A DNA stretch of 64,000 bases from Owenia fusiformis (Eukaryota > Annelida > Polychaeta > Sabellida > Oweniidae): assembly GCA_903813345.2 (NCBI GenBank), contig CAIIXF020000003.1, forward strand, positions 5,975,815 through 6,039,814. Direction: 5' to 3'. This document shows, piece by piece, positions 22,385-36,119 of the stretch (its first letter is position 1; each line of letters starts with the position of its first letter). A model generated the notes under the pieces. It was not told the DNA's origin. It worked only from the letters and a program-made list of their open reading frames with translations, and did no database searches. A program made the translations under genes and the position numbers.

Positions 22385-23870
22385 ACACTACCCTACCACG
22401 TGACCACGTTTAAAAGGGAAACAGGGTACAGCTAAGTTGCAAATGGAGGACGTGGGTTTAATTCCATATTTTTGAACGTAAAATACATTTTACATTTATT
22501 TCTAGTGTTCTACCAGACATAGAATTGATTCATCAAGCAGTTTGTAGAATATTGTTGGCAAAAAACCACTATAGGCAAAGATAGATAATAGTCGGCGCAG
22601 TGAAGCAAAACTCAATGTAATACACGATACATTTCAGTAAATCTGTCAACGTACAGGGAGCATGTAAGTTTCCCTTCGAAAATGTTACATTGATATGTAA
22701 CAAAACCCCAGTAAACTGTTATTTAAACTGCGTGTCATCGTGTTATATGTGGATACGTTTTCCAGTATGTTATTCAACTGTACTTTTGTGAATTAATTGT
22801 TTTTCTAAAATCTTAAGATGCAAAAAAGCCGTCCCAGAAATGTATCTTTACTTTGCCGTAAGGCATAACATATTGTGAAACATTTTTCCTCTTGTCACAA
22901 GGAGGATAATGTTTGTTTCGAGGTGTCTCGTGATGAGCGTTTCATGATTAAATGCAAAATCACTGGAGCAGATACCATCCAAAAACATCTGACATTCAAC
23001 ACGTCATATAAGACTACATCGATCTGGTATTGGTTTTTTTACAATAATAGAGAAATACGACGTCATATCACCTCTACAGCAAATCATGAAGAACAAAATG
23101 TCGTGGCATGATGGTATTTTGAACAAACTATTTTAAATGATCGGTTTTTGAGGACGTTAGTTAATTTGACCATTCAAGGGGTTATATAGAAAGATTCTTT
23201 ACATGTAGTTCACGCAATTTTAATTATTCTGAATAGCGGATTGTCATTAATCCTGATAGCCGATAGTCATTTATCACTTACGTGTTTATATTTAATTTCG
23301 TTATTTTATTTCAATTTGATACCCTAGTAACACGTATAATCTAGCGTTCTTGTTAATTTAATGACTAAAATGCATATACGACCTGAAAGCCCGTGTTTAA
23401 ATCTACTAAATAATGTTTACTTTATTTGGATTAAATAACAATTGATGACACCTCAAAGCATCAACAGGCGGCCTTTTTAGCATTATTTTCACTGTTTGCA
23501 ACGTAAATATACATGAGATCGGGACATAGTATGTCTGTATAATCAGCTTACTGTCTCGCTCCCTGTACTATTGAACAATTTACATTCCTTGTACCCTGTA
23601 TTGATCAACTTTTGCAGCTGTGTACCTTGTACTATGACATATCAAATATTTTAAAATTTAAAACGATATTATTTACATTCTTTCTTCAACTATCATATAA
23701 CTTGGAACATGGACTTCACTATTGTACCACTGAAGTTCAGCGAATAGCAATATTGACTCACTCCGAGCACCAAACGTATTAACCTTTTCACTAAGCAGTC
23801 GATATACTCAAAAGCGACCTGATTGAAAGCCAAAAAATTCGCGCATGCGCTATCGAGGTAGGGTAGTGTG
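22385..23870. repeat. Long dispersed repeat, copy 2, between EXOC2 and cathepsin A
   Basis: Diverged direct copy of 2120-3110. It fills much of the space between the two divergent genes, starting about 400 bp upstream of the putative EXOC2 first exon. Confidence 0.75.
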
Positions 23871-23900
23871 AAATAACCAAATAGAAGCCATACAGTACTG

Positions 23901-25228
23901 CAGGGGCGTAGGAAGGTGTAAATTCAACACTACGCAAAAATCCCGCCAAAAAAATATGAAACAATTGTGTCAATATTCTATATCAAAACGCCTATGTTAT
24001 GTTCGTAAAACGTCATTTTATGGTAGAGATTTTAAGCTTGCAATATTCACAACCTAAATGTGAACGAAAATTTGTATTTGTATGGGCGATACGTATAGGT
24101 TGGCGTTTCGATTTCATATGCAAGCTTTAAATCCCCGATACCTTTTTAATGTGCTTTAAAATGTTCGAATGATTTTCAGCATTTAAAATCACCTTGGAAA
24201 GCCTATCTTTTAAATCTCGACACAAATCATTCTCACTTTGCTAATGTCTCGAACGATTGAGACGACCAATTTCCAAAAAACAATTAGAGATTTTTTAATC
24301 ATTTTCGAATAATTGAATTAAGATATATAGTATTGTCGGATTCCATCGTGTACCGTGCAATACAATACGTACAGATTAAAGAAACTAGTTTGATCAATTG
24401 ATATAACGAAACGCATTCGTGATCAATGAAACAAATAAACGCACCCACCACAAAGGTCAAATCGAGGTCAACGTGACTTAGGGGATGCCAAAAAATGTTA
24501 TAAAACAAGAATCTATTATTTTTCAAATGAAAAAAAACAGGTTATCGCTTTTCTAGAACTGAAATCAATGGAACGTGTAATTGAATAATCAGCATTTTAA
24601 GTTGTTTTTGTCTTTAACATCCATATTTCAAAAAGTACTACCAATAACAATTAGTGATTTAGTAAGAAAATAGATAATTGTTGACTTAACTATAATTTCG
24701 TGTCTATGATTTTGCATAGCAACGGAATATAAATCGATAGTGAAATTGAAAAATTGGGGTAGGGGAGAATAAAAAAATATACATCTAAATTTAAAGAGTT
24801 TCATCATTATAATTATATGATACCATAGTTAGCATAAGCATTACGGAAAATGCAGAAAAAATGTCAAAGGTATTCATCAAGTAGTTTTTGAAAAAAAACA
24901 GTTTTCCTCTCAAATTCGTAAAGAGAACGCGATTCACGAATATTTGGCGAAATTGTATTTATAAGACAGTCAATAGTGGCTCGATTTTCATGAAATAAAG
25001 CATGTTGGTAAGGGAATTCAATCTGTTAAATGATATTTGCCAGACAGACCAATAATGATACGGTATCCACAAAACATTTCTTTAGGCTAGTGTGCTCGAG
25101 ATTACTTTTACAATTTAAACAATGAGAAAATATGACTAAAGAACATAGGAAAGTTAAAAAGTCTTTTTTATTCTCACTTTTCAACACTACGCACTGGCGT
25201 TTTGGCGTACATTGTTCCTACGCCACTG
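23901..25228. mobile_element. Non-autonomous element upstream of cathepsin A, GGCGTAGGAA termini
   Basis: Starts CAGGGGCGTAGGAAGG and ends with its inverse TTCCTACGCCACTG, about 1.3 kb. It lies roughly 500 bp upstream of the cathepsin A start. No intact transposase is visible. Target duplication is imperfect (AGTACTG against AGTAGTA). hAT-like by end sequence. Confidence 0.55.
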
Positions 25229-25737
25229 AGTAGTATATCCTCTTCATAGTTATATGTTGTGGATGCATACCTAAACTACAGGTAAGCTAGTAAATCAGAA
25301 ATACATGGTATTGGATGAGTACATTATGTTCAGTATCATCTGAGACTCAGGTATCATTTAAACATACGTAGAGGTACATGTACTGTTGCATCAATTCCCT
25401 GGTCCCACCATTCGCTTGGGCTGGAACTGTGTTTGAAAGGGTTCGAAGGGACTTGATGATGTAACACTACATGCACATGTAGATGAATTTACAACATGTA
25501 GCACAGGCCCAGGAAGAAGATTTAAATCCCAACACCCACTGTATAATCGTAAGTCTTTTTTACCTAAGTAATACATAGTGAGTGGGAGGGGGATGAACTC
25601 TTATTCCCGTGTCTGTGACCTGTAGGTTTATGTAAAATTAAAAGTTGTGAATATTTAATTTACAATGTAAGCCTTAGTTCCATTTTGAAACAAAATAGTG
25701 ACATGTTATTCCATGTGATTTCCTAGCAACAGGTAAA

Positions 25738-28700
25738 ATGATGTCCTCAGTGCTTTGCCCTGTGTTGCTACTCCTGGCCCTAGCAGGTTGTCATGCTGCA
25801 GACATGGCTGATGAGGTGAAGACTCTACCAGGCCTCACAAAGCAACCATTCTTCAAACATTACTCGGGGTATCTCGCAGCTACAGATGGGAGAATGCTAC
25901 ATTACTGGTAAGTTTTAAACCATCCTGATATACAACTTTGGTATAATCTCAGAGATATAATATGTAGAGATGTCAAAGCATAACATTCTTGGAAGCCCAT
26001 GGTTATACTAGATAGAAATCTTATGATTTATGATATAATATCCCAGGTCAAATATTTGCCATTTTGCCACAAATCATAGAAATTGAAATGTTAGATGATT
26101 TCAATATGATAAAAGCAATGTTTAGTTCCCTTTTCTTTAGATTTAATCAGATCAGAATTTTTTTACATTTTCAATATATTTTTAAAGTCCCCATGTAAAG
26201 TTGGAAAATAGGCCTATCATTTTATTTTCCAAATATTATTTTTCATTTGTCATTAAATAATTCAGTTTGATTGGAGTGAACTGAAAATATTATAAAATGC
26301 ATTTTTCTCTGAATCACTTTTCCAAGTCTATGAGTTTTTATTAAAAAAATATACTGTTAGCCAAATAAAAGTGGTTTAAACTTTAACATTGGTCTTTTAA
26401 TAACAGTTTACATGTACATGCTGACATTAAAATCATACATATATTAAGTTGCATACATCGTACATGTGTGTTTTCAATGTCATGTTTTCCAGGTTTGTAG
26501 AGTCTCAAAGGGACCCTGCCAGTGATCCTCTAGTACTATGGTTGAATGGAGGCCCAGGTTGCAGCTCCTTAGATGGACTCCTAACGGAGAATGGACCATT
26601 CACAGTAAGTTTAACTTTATTGGAAATATTACAAGTTTTTTATAATAGGGCCATATTATATATTATGAACCATTCTGCCATTTATCGGAAGTATTTTCAA
26701 AATAATGCCCATGAGCTTTTATTTGGAGTGAAGTAGAGATTTTGGTATGAGTCATTTTTCTCAGTTGTGCAAGGTAATGAATCATTCAAAGGTTTAGGTT
26801 TAGACATCAAAGGCCTAGTAAATACTATTTTTTAAAAAGCAGCTCATGGAGCAATTCATGGGAAACATGGAAATATGAGTCAAAGAGTCAAGAATCGTAT
26901 CAAAAGGAAATCTGGAGTAATAATTTTTAGCATGTTTACTCTGTACATAGCAATTAGTGCTAAAATCCACGAAAATGTGTTTCTTTCAAGATTGCAGATG
27001 ATGGGGCAACAGTGAAATACAACCCCTACAGCTGGAATACTGTTGCTAATGTATTATATATTGAGGCACCAGCTGGAGTGGGATTCTCATACAAACCAGA
27101 CTCAAACTACACCACAAGTGATGACCAGGTAGAGTGGTACTTCTAGGGGGTTTTCATAATGTTCATCACCACCCCCACCTCCCCCCAGCCAAAAATATAA
27201 GTATGAAAATTAAGTTTTGGTGGAAAGTATTAAGCTTATGCTAGCTTAAATCATTTATCATTTGAAAGACATTCGGTTTGTTGCCGATTTTTTCGTTTTT
27301 TCTGGCTGGATTTAGTTTTTTAACCTTCTTTACAATGATCTAATGATTACCTTAAATGAATTTTGAACAATTTAAATTCCTATCCTCATTAGATCAGAAT
27401 TTATTAGTTTTCTTTCCATCATTTGTTTACTTCCGGTTTGCTGTTGAATAAATATTTCTTGTAAACATTGACGTAAGCACATCATAATAGTTGTTAGTTC
27501 AAAATGCAACCCGGAAAATAGCAAATGTTTATGATTATAACTATTACATACGATGCAGATCATGATTCACCCACTAGTTTCCCAGTTTATAACTGCCTGT
27601 TGTCCTGCCGATAATATGTGAAACTTTTACAAGATAATAGTATGCACGTCAATTGCCGTGCAAAATATTGCACGTAACTTGACGGACATGACGGCAACTG
27701 CCGTTATTATCTATTGACATGCGCACTTATGCTTCATAATTTCAAGTCAAATCTCTTGATTTTCTAAACATTGTGAAATAGTAATCAAAATCCACCCTCT
27801 TTTGAATTTAGCTCAGAGACTAACATATGAATAATCAAAGTAGCCATTAAATAATCTCTCCCTTTTTCATTGAGTACAGAAAAACCTGTCAAGTGGAACA
27901 CCTTTGATACCTCTCTATAAAGTGTTCCACTTGGGAGGTGTTTCATTTATAGAGGTTCATTTAACATGAGTCAGCTGGTCTTGGGGCTCTGAAAAGTGTT
28001 CCACTATCAGAGGTGGCCACTTCTACTTTTTAGGCTTCTCTGTATTTACATTAAGAAGGGAACCAAAACAAAAGAATATTTAGATTGCTTGATAGGGATG
28101 AGTCCCCTGTGTCTCAATAGAGTAATACTATTTACCTTGTAGCTCCTGATGAATTCAGCAAAATCCTGAATAAAATACATTTGATAAATTGTAGGTTTCT
28201 CTTGACAACCTTATGGCAATTAAAAGCTTCTTTAAGAAGTTTCCTGAATACAGCAAAACTGACTTCTATATCACTGGTGAAAGTTACGGAGGAATCTACG
28301 TCCCAACACTGTCAGCCAGGGTAGTGGATGAACCAGAAATTAACTTTAAGGTACATTTTTGAAATTAAGCTCTCAAACCCTAGTATTATTGCATACATGT
28401 ATGTATTATAATTTTATTGGTGAAGTATAAATCTGCAAGATGTTTTGGCCAAATCTTATTATAATGAAAAGCTCAGTCATGAAAGTGTTGAGTTCACCAA
28501 ATGAACATTTGACTTTGTTTCACTGTAGAAATTATCCGACCACATATATGTGTGAGATACTGTATGCAGATGTTGCTGAATTTTCTCATGTTATTTCATA
28601 ATACCCTAGTCAGCTAGTGGCATTTTAGGAATGATTCAAAATAATGTAGTCAAGTAATTGTACAATGTCAGTGAGTCTGTATCCGTATACTAGGCCTATA

Positions 28701-31700
28701 CTAGTAAATATAGTAAGTTTTGAGGTAAATTTTGAAATGAACAACCAGTGAGACTTTTATTTGAAAGTAGACTGAAAACATAAGTAAATATTAGTCTTTC
28801 ATGTGGTTGTGAGGAAATTGTGTATGTAATACTACAGCTTGGCCTAATTAGTTGCTTGTACTTCTACCAGGGGTTTGCAGTGGGTAATGGACTCAGCAGT
28901 GATGCAACCAATGACAACTCTATCATATACTTCTGGTACTACCATGGCCTCATTGGAACAACGTAAGATTTGTTTTTTTGCTTCTTCTATTTCAAAAAAT
29001 TCACATCTTTGTTATTGCACAATCGTAAGTACATGTATCTGGTATGACAATTTACACTTTTATAACTCTGTCACTTAACAATTGACACATCTTTTTAAAT
29101 TTAAAGGAAAATTGATTCTCAGAGCATGATGTATATTTGAACATGAACTTCTGCAGTGATGTTGTGAATTGAATCAAAATCCAAGAGGAACAATGATATT
29201 TTCATTCCAAATTAATAAAATAAATCTAATATTTGATATATTGTGGTGTTTTAATTTCTGTTTCACTATTCTGTAAATGCCACCATTAGAGTTAAGTAAG
29301 ATGTAGTGTAAAATACATTCTTTGTGCTGTTCCCGCATGGTTCAGGCAACATCCGAAATGGTATTCTGGGTAATCCCTCCTTTAAATATAAAGTCCAAAA
29401 TGCATGTTGTATTTCACACTAATGATTGTATCGTTTTCGTGTCAGGATTCTCAATGTTCCATGTCACATTACATTTGGGCCAGGATTGAATCCCAACTTC
29501 TCAATGTTCCATCTCACATTACATGTGGGCCATGATTGGATCCCAACTTCTCAATATTCCATCTCACATTACATTTGGGCCATGATTGAATCCCAACTTC
29601 TCAATGTTCCATCTCACATTACATTTGGGCCATGATTGAATCCCAACTTCTCAATGTTCCATCTCACATTACATTTGGGCCAGGATTGAATCCCAACTTC
29701 TCAATGTTCCATCTCACATTACATTTGGGCCATGATTGAATCCCAACTTCTCAATGTTCCATCTCACATTACATTTGGGCCATGATTGAATCCCAACTTC
29801 TCAATGTTCCATCTCACATTACATTTGGGCCATGATTGAATCCCAACTTCTCAATGTTCCATCTCACATTACATTTGGGCCATGATTGAATCCCAACTTC
29901 TCAATGTTCCATCTCACATTACATTTGGGCAATGATTGAATCCCAACTTCTCAATGTTCCATCTCACATTACATTTGGGCCATGATTGAATCCCAACTTC
30001 TCAATGTTCCATCTCACATTACATTTGGGCCATGATTGAATCCCAACTTCTCAATGTTCCATCTCACATTACATTTGGGCCATGATTGAATCCCAACTTC
30101 TCAATGTTCCATCTCACATTACATTTGGGCAATGATTGAATCCCAACTTCTCAATGTTCCATCTCACATTACATTTGGGCCATGATTGAATCCCAACTTC
30201 TCAATGTTCCATCTCACATTACATGTGGGCCATGATTGGATCCCAACTTCTCAATGTTCCATCTCACATTACATTTGGGCCATGATTGAATCCCAACTTC
30301 TCAATGTTCCATCTCACATTACATTTGGGCCATGATTGAATCCCAACTTCTCAATGTTCCATCTCACATTACATGTGGGCCATGATTGAATCCCAACTTC
30401 TCAATGTTCCATCTCACATTACATGTGGGCCATGATTGAATCCCAACTTCTCAATGTTCCATCTCACATTACATGTGGGCCATGATTGAATCCCAACTTC
30501 TCAATGTTCCATCTCACATTACATTTGCAGATTATATGAGGCATTGTCTGTCACTCAAGGATTGTTGTCAGGTTGTTGCTGTTGTTGTAGTTTGGCTGTC
30601 TGCCACCTGATCATGATCTTGACTTCACACCCGGTCTTCTTATTACATTCATACTGAAAGTGCAAGATATAGTTTTACTGTTAAGCTTAAAGAGCTCACT
30701 ATGAAACGGAAATGAAAAATAAGATATTTTCAAGCACACTTTAACAGTACATATCTGCAATACAAAATTATCAAAATATATGTAGTAATTTGAAGATTTT
30801 GATTTTATTGCAGCCTATGGAATGCCCTCCAGAAATATTGTTGCACAAATGGAGTCTGTAACTTCTTCAACCCAACATCTTCAGAGTGCAGGGAACAGGT
30901 AATATGGTGAAAAGTATTCACGCTTAAAGATATTCTAAGAGATTCCTATCCATTCTATTGTTCCAGCCCTCAAATGAATCTTAGACTGTTGATTTTGTCC
31001 CAGTCCCATCACCAAGAACGCAATTACACTGTACTATTGATCTATTTTATGACTTGAGTTTGGCAGATTGATAAAATCCGCCAATTAAAAATCTGCCAGA
31101 TCTATTTTGGAAAATCACAGGGAATCTGTGATTTCTTATGATTTCACTTGTGTACTGTACATGCTTTAAGTATTCCTGTATTTGGATGTCAGTGTTATTC
31201 TAACTCTATTACACCTGAATCCCAAAAGCTTATTTCCAGATCAATGATAAAACTTGAAGTCAGTCCTGAATCCGCCAGATTGAATCGCTGCCTATATTTG
31301 AAATTGAGCAATATCCATCAAATTAAGTTTCATTTCCCAAATAGGCTATAGGCCTAAAATCACCCCCTTTGCCCGAAATCAATGATTTGACCCACTTCAA
31401 TTACCAAACCCTAAAGCCAATGGAGCTATAGAAATGATAATACAAATGCATGAAAATAAAATGCTCAAAGACACGTCAAAATCCTTAACTGCCACATGTA
31501 ATAAAATCTGGAATGAATATATCTGGTATAATTGTTTCGTTCAGCAATGCCCACCTGAAACTATATTCATATATTTACCATCTCTAATAATAATTCTTTT
31601 TTAGGTGTCACTAGCAGGTTCTAAGACAGTGGGGATCAACGTATATGACATGTACCAGGATTGCTATGGAGGAGCTGGTAAATATGGCATCTACCATCCT

Positions 31701-34441
31701 CACTTTTCACATCTCTTCAGGAACAACCCTCAAATACAAGAGCAGAGAAAGGTGAGTGGAATTCATAATGATAAGTAGGCCCTATGTATAAATATCAGTC
31801 CAAAAAATGGGTACTGCCATATTGTTAGGGAGCATTTCAAAAGATCGATATCAGAAAAGTAACTGTATTTGTAGTTTGTTCTATTAGGGAGGGAGGGGGT
31901 CATTGGTCTTAAAAGTTAGCGTTCCGACATCATTCCCAGGAATTTTCTTAGCGTATTCTCTTTTTATGTAGTGCCCTTCTGGTACGAAAAATAAAAAAAC
32001 ATGTACACAACAAAAGGAAAATTATACAAAAAATGAGCGGCTTTTCATTTGTTTTCCACAGTGATGACAGTGATACTGAATTCACAAGTCACGACTTGTC
32101 CAGTATTAAACCTACTGCTGATCGTGTATAGAAATACAGATTTGAATAGTTATAGAAATGACTACATTACATGTTATGTTACATAAAGTGTGACTTCCAA
32201 AACAACGCATATCAACATTTCTCAAACTCAGTTATGAGGGGGAGGGAGGGGGTCACAGATTAACTCAGTGCAAATGGTGTTAATATTATCCTACATTGAA
32301 CTTTTGAGATGCTCCCTTATCATGTGGTACTTGCTTTTTGATAATATGGGCAATGTAAGGTACCAATCTGTCATTACATACTTCAAAGCAATTTCATTTC
32401 TTAAAGCATCTTATGATTTGTGAAAGAAAAATGTTTTTTTTCAAAAATATTTTCTTTTAAAAGTTCTCCAATTCAACTTTGATGCAACCACCAGACCCTG
32501 CGAATTTGATAATACATGTTGTACTGCTATTTTCTTTTGAGACTGCTCCCGTCCAACTCTTGACTGTGTGAGGTAATCCCCTGTGCAAATGTTAGTAGGG
32601 GTGAATTTCGTAATACAGGTTCTACTGCAATTTTATTCAGAGACTGCTCCAGTCCAACCCTGGACTAGGTGAGGTAATCCCCTGTGCAAATGTTAGTAGG
32701 GGTGAATTTGGTAATACATGTTCTACTGCAATTTTATTCAGAGACTGCTCCAGTCCAACCCTGGACTAGGTGAGGTACCCCCCTGTGTTAATGTTACAGC
32801 TGAGACAAACTGGTTGAACATTCCAGCAGTAAGGCAAGCTCTCCATATATCAGCCATGTCTCCTGCCACATGGGCAGTATGCAGGTAGGTGAACAATGAC
32901 AATATACAATGACAATAACTTACAACTTTTCGAATTTTCAAGAACAAAACACAGTTTTCAATCAATGATAATCTTAAGATGTCGAGATGCAGGAATCAAA
33001 AATGCTTAGCTGCCTTTAGTTTCCTTCCACATCAATTTTGAAATCTATATTAAACAAATACCAGATTGAATATTTTTAATACTGATGTAGTACTTAGTAA
33101 ACAAACCTGACCTCTTTTGTTACATAAAATTGCCATTTTCTGTTTCAGTGGAGATGTTGGTGAACACTATATAAGAAATTACAATAGTATGGTAGCTCAA
33201 TATAGAAAAGTATTAGCAAAAGGCGTAAGTCAGTTTATTATGTAGAAGCTATAAATTGATAACTGCACCATTTTCCAATATAATGTTAGAAATATGGAAA
33301 TCATTCCATTCCATGTCTTGTCGATTATTTAATATACAGATTATAAATATGATGAAAATCTAATGAACACCAAATCAATGTTCACCATTGAGATTCATGA
33401 TGTGTGAGTCTTGTGTGAAAAGGCAAAGAAAACTGTTAGAATATCTTCAAGGCTAAACCTTTCAATTCCATGTACAGTACATGCAGTACAGGCATGGTAT
33501 GATATCAGTCCTGAATCCATGTTTGGCAGATTTTATCTGCAATCAATTAATGGTTAATAACAGCGTTTATCCTGAATTTTCCAGAAGCGAATCATGGTGT
33601 ACAATGGAGATGTAGACATGGCTTGTAATTTCCTAGGAGACGAATGGTTTGTAGATGCTTTAAATCTGCCTGTGAAAGAGAAACGCAAGCAGTGGTTCTT
33701 CGATGATGGCTCTATGCAAGTAGCTGGCTTTGTGAAACAATATGAACAGCTTTCCTGTGTAACAGTAAAGGTGAGTGAATAAGATCTGTGAACCTCTCTC
33801 ATGTCTTTATAACATTCACAATGAAAGGTTTTTACTTTGATGAATTACCTTTTTCATATTCACCAATGTGCTGTAACCTTTTACCTCATCTGATTGTCTG
33901 TACAATATATTCAGACATTGGGGAGCATCTCAAAAGTTCTATGTAGGATAACCTAACTGTATTTGAACAGCTAATCTCTGACCCACATCCCTTCCCCTCA
34001 TAACTGTATTTGAAAAATGTTGATATGTGTCATTGTATTGAAGTCAAAATATATCTAACATAATATGTAATATACCGTAGTCAATTTTTTATAATTATTC
34101 CAATCTTTTTGTACAGTAATTTTCCAACATAGGTCTATTGAGATGATCCCTTATTTGTCCAAGTTCACCCGAGCCCAATAGGACTTGGGATGGCCTTAAT
34201 TTGTTTTGCAAATCCTCTTTATGCTGCCATAACTTATGGGATTGATTTGGACCTGGTCACTGGTCATCAGCTTTTATTTAGTGTGTGGAGTGTAGACCCC
34301 ACTTTGAGACTTGACTCCAGTTTACAGTATATTAAATTTTATCATATTTATTTTCAGGGCTCGGGTCACTTTGTTCCACATGATAACCCAATAGCAGCTC
34401 TGAAGATGATTTCAACATTTCTACAAAATAAACCATTCTAG
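25738..34441 (+). CDS. CTSA: Cathepsin A-like lysosomal serine carboxypeptidase, 11 exons, 462 aa
   Basis: Peptidase family S10. The vertebrate orthologue is a lysosomal carboxypeptidase that also protects beta-galactosidase and neuraminidase. Exons: 25738-25907, 26493-26604, 26991-27128, 28195-28350, 28871-28962, 30814-30898, 31605-31751, 32742-32884, 33149-33224, 33585-33770, 34358-34441; total 1389 nt in continuous phase. Residues 1-20 look like a signal peptide ending CHA. The oxyanion-hole block [14 protein letters not shown] is at about 72-85. The nucleophile motif GESYGG puts the serine at 170; the acid block [17 protein letters not shown] is at about 379-395; the histidine motif [11 protein letters not shown] puts His at 439. 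[20 protein letters not shown] and [20 protein letters not shown] also match the family closely. The enzyme looks intact. The first exon may begin after a leader intron (CTAG|CAACAGG just before ATGATG). Human CTSA is 480 aa. Which S10 subgroup member it is (CTSA rather than SCPEP1 or CPVL) rests on these motifs and overall similarity. Confidence 0.94.
27886..28048. mobile_element. Small MITE in cathepsin A intron 3
   Basis: About 165 bp between TACAGAAAAACCTGTCAAGT and its imperfect inverse ending GGCTTCTCTGTA. The interior contains further short palindromic blocks such as AAGTGGAACACC and AAGTGTTCCACTT. TA ends would fit a Tc1/mariner-type MITE. Assignment is tentative. Confidence 0.45.
29440..30530 (+). 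repeat. 50-bp minisatellite in cathepsin A intron 5
   Basis: About 21 head-to-tail units at 50-bp spacing; TCAATGTTCC recurs at 29451, 29501, 29551 and onward. Units are nearly identical with a few alternating variants (CATGATTGAAT, CAGGATTGAAT, ACATGTGGGC). Unlike the EXOC2 arrays, the unit does not resemble either flanking exon and carries no splice site, so it is an ordinary intronic minisatellite. Confidence 0.95.
31828..32316. mobile_element. Harbinger-like MITE in cathepsin A intron 7
   Basis: Termini GGGAGCATTTCAAAAG and CTTTTGAGATGCTCCC form inverted repeats, and the element is bounded on both sides by TTA, a 3-bp duplication fitting PIF/Harbinger elements. Internal sequence has no coding capacity. 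A shorter relative with the same ends occupies about 33921-34150 in intron 10, and one end recurs near 58011. Confidence 0.6.
32500..32810 (+). repeat. 101-bp triplication of the cathepsin A exon 8 acceptor region
   Basis: Three units of about 101 bp. Each carries a pyrimidine-rich tract, the acceptor and the start of exon 8. The true acceptor is CAG at 32739-32741 (reading [15 protein letters not shown]). A second, intact CAG lies at 32638-32640 followed by a near-identical coding start ([15 protein letters not shown]). In the first unit, near 32540, the CAG has been lost and the copied exon has an in-frame stop after RLLPSNS. The decoy copies break off within the exon and run on into GTTAGTAGGGGTGAATTT before the next unit. 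Confidence 0.88.
33921..34150. mobile_element. Short relative of the GGGAGCATCTC MITE in cathepsin A intron 10
   Basis: Begins GGGGAGCATCTCAAAAG and ends TTGAGATGATCCC. It shares internal blocks, in reverse orientation, with the element at 31828-32316, such as the segment around ATATCAACATTT and the CATAACTG/CAGTTATG block. The target duplication is not clear. Confidence 0.5.
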
Positions 34442-36117
34442 TTGGCTATCTTCACTGTAACAAAGGACAGTCATAAAGCTCAATAATTCTACCACCATGC
34501 CATATTGACTAAGTAACTTGAATACTCCTCTGGCAATTAGCCTCGGACTGATTTTAAAGCCAATTGAAGTACCGGCATGCATGTTTGAGCAAAATGCTAA
34601 GCAACAGTGTCCATTACTAGCAATCTAACATTCCAATTTCTTGAATACAGTTTGGCCAAAGGATTTTATTGAAGAAGCCCTGATCTACATATCTAGAGTG
34701 GCACTGCCTGTACTGTTTTAATATGTCTGAGCCAAATGAATACAGTATTAATATAGAACCTCCCTTTGATTCTCTTGAGAGGCTTCACTTCTCACAATTT
34801 TAAACCACAAACTCAAGTGAATACCTGAAGATATGTGTGCTAATGTTTGTTAACTGATTTAGAAGAAAACAATCTTATAGATCAAATTTATTTTAATACA
34901 TAGACATGAACTGGCTTTGTTTATAGCATACAGCACTTGAAGAAAATTTGAAAAGATCTCGTTACTACAGTAACTCATACATGATAGACATACAAATCCT
35001 TCATGTTTATAACATGTAAATTGTTTGCTACATCATCATTTGTTGTGTAGCTCTATGTATGTATTAGTAGCCATTGATTATAAAGTGAGTAAATCAGATT
35101 CCTTATCTTGTTTACACATATTCTTATTATGTCACCAACAAAAAGTGGTGACATATCGTTATGGTCTACTTTTTTGTGGTGGTTGGTAGTTGGCGGTCCC
35201 ATCTGTAACAAATTCTTACAAGTTCCAATAACTTAACAAACACTGGGACTTCTTTTTTCAAAATCATCTATAATTTTCTGAAGTTCAAATCCGATTTAAA
35301 ATTTAAGATTTGACCTTCAATGACCATCTTAAAATCAAAAATAGGTTTAAAAGGTCAAAAAGGTCTTTTTTCAACTTACTTTTGATTGACCAATGTTTTT
35401 TCAAATCTACAAGTTCTCAGAAGTTCAAAATTGACTTTAGATTTCAAAATTGACTTTAGATTTCAAAATCATCTACAATTTCTCAAAAGTCCAAATCTGA
35501 GTATAGATTTGAAATGTTACCATTAATATAATAACCTTCTCAGGGTAAAGAAATTCATAATATTGTGAGCAACTAGGTAGTGACATTTTGTCATGTTAAT
35601 GCTTTATTAAATCCATGACTGTAGCACCTGTTACACACAATACTCCTGTACGTACCAAATGAATTGAAAAAAACCAAAAACATTGTTAAAATGCATTAAT
35701 TTGTTTCCACATTTAATGATGATTTTTTTTATATATCTAACCATTACATTTTATCAGAAGACCTATTTAAAGTTGACAAAAACGCTCAAATTGCATCAAA
35801 TAACATCTTTGAAAACAAAATTCCTGGGGGAGCATACCCCAGGACTCCCAAAGATGGGTGGCATTCGGCCACACAATCAGACATCCACAACATGCGTACC
35901 AACTCAAAATATAGCCCTACGCCCATGAAATCTACACATCATTATTGGTCTGGAATCAGGGATAATTGGCATACCGGTTATCATATAAGTATCCAATCAA
36001 GAATATAATGAAGAATTCAGAGAGCTATTCATTATTTTCAAGTCCACTCTGTTCAAAAAGACTTACACAACTAAGGAATATTTTTTCAAAATATATTTTG
36101 AAACTACGACTGTAATA
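34442..36117. other. Cathepsin A 3' flank
   Basis: Holds the 3' UTR of cathepsin A, whose end I could not place because no convincing AATAAA follows closely. At about 35140-35170 TGTCACCA and TGGTGACA form a short palindrome typical of a dispersed repeat. The stretch 35645-35715 resembles part of 44280-44345. No coding sequence recognised. Confidence 0.5.
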
Positions 36118-36119
36118 TA

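Noticed and set aside
32742-32808. A 28-nt cathepsin A exon (ending CTAG|GTGAGG) joined over 30 bp to CTGAGACAAAC
   Set aside because: It is in phase, but 30 bp is too short for an intron and removal would delete the conserved VPPC segment; a single longer exon fits the family.
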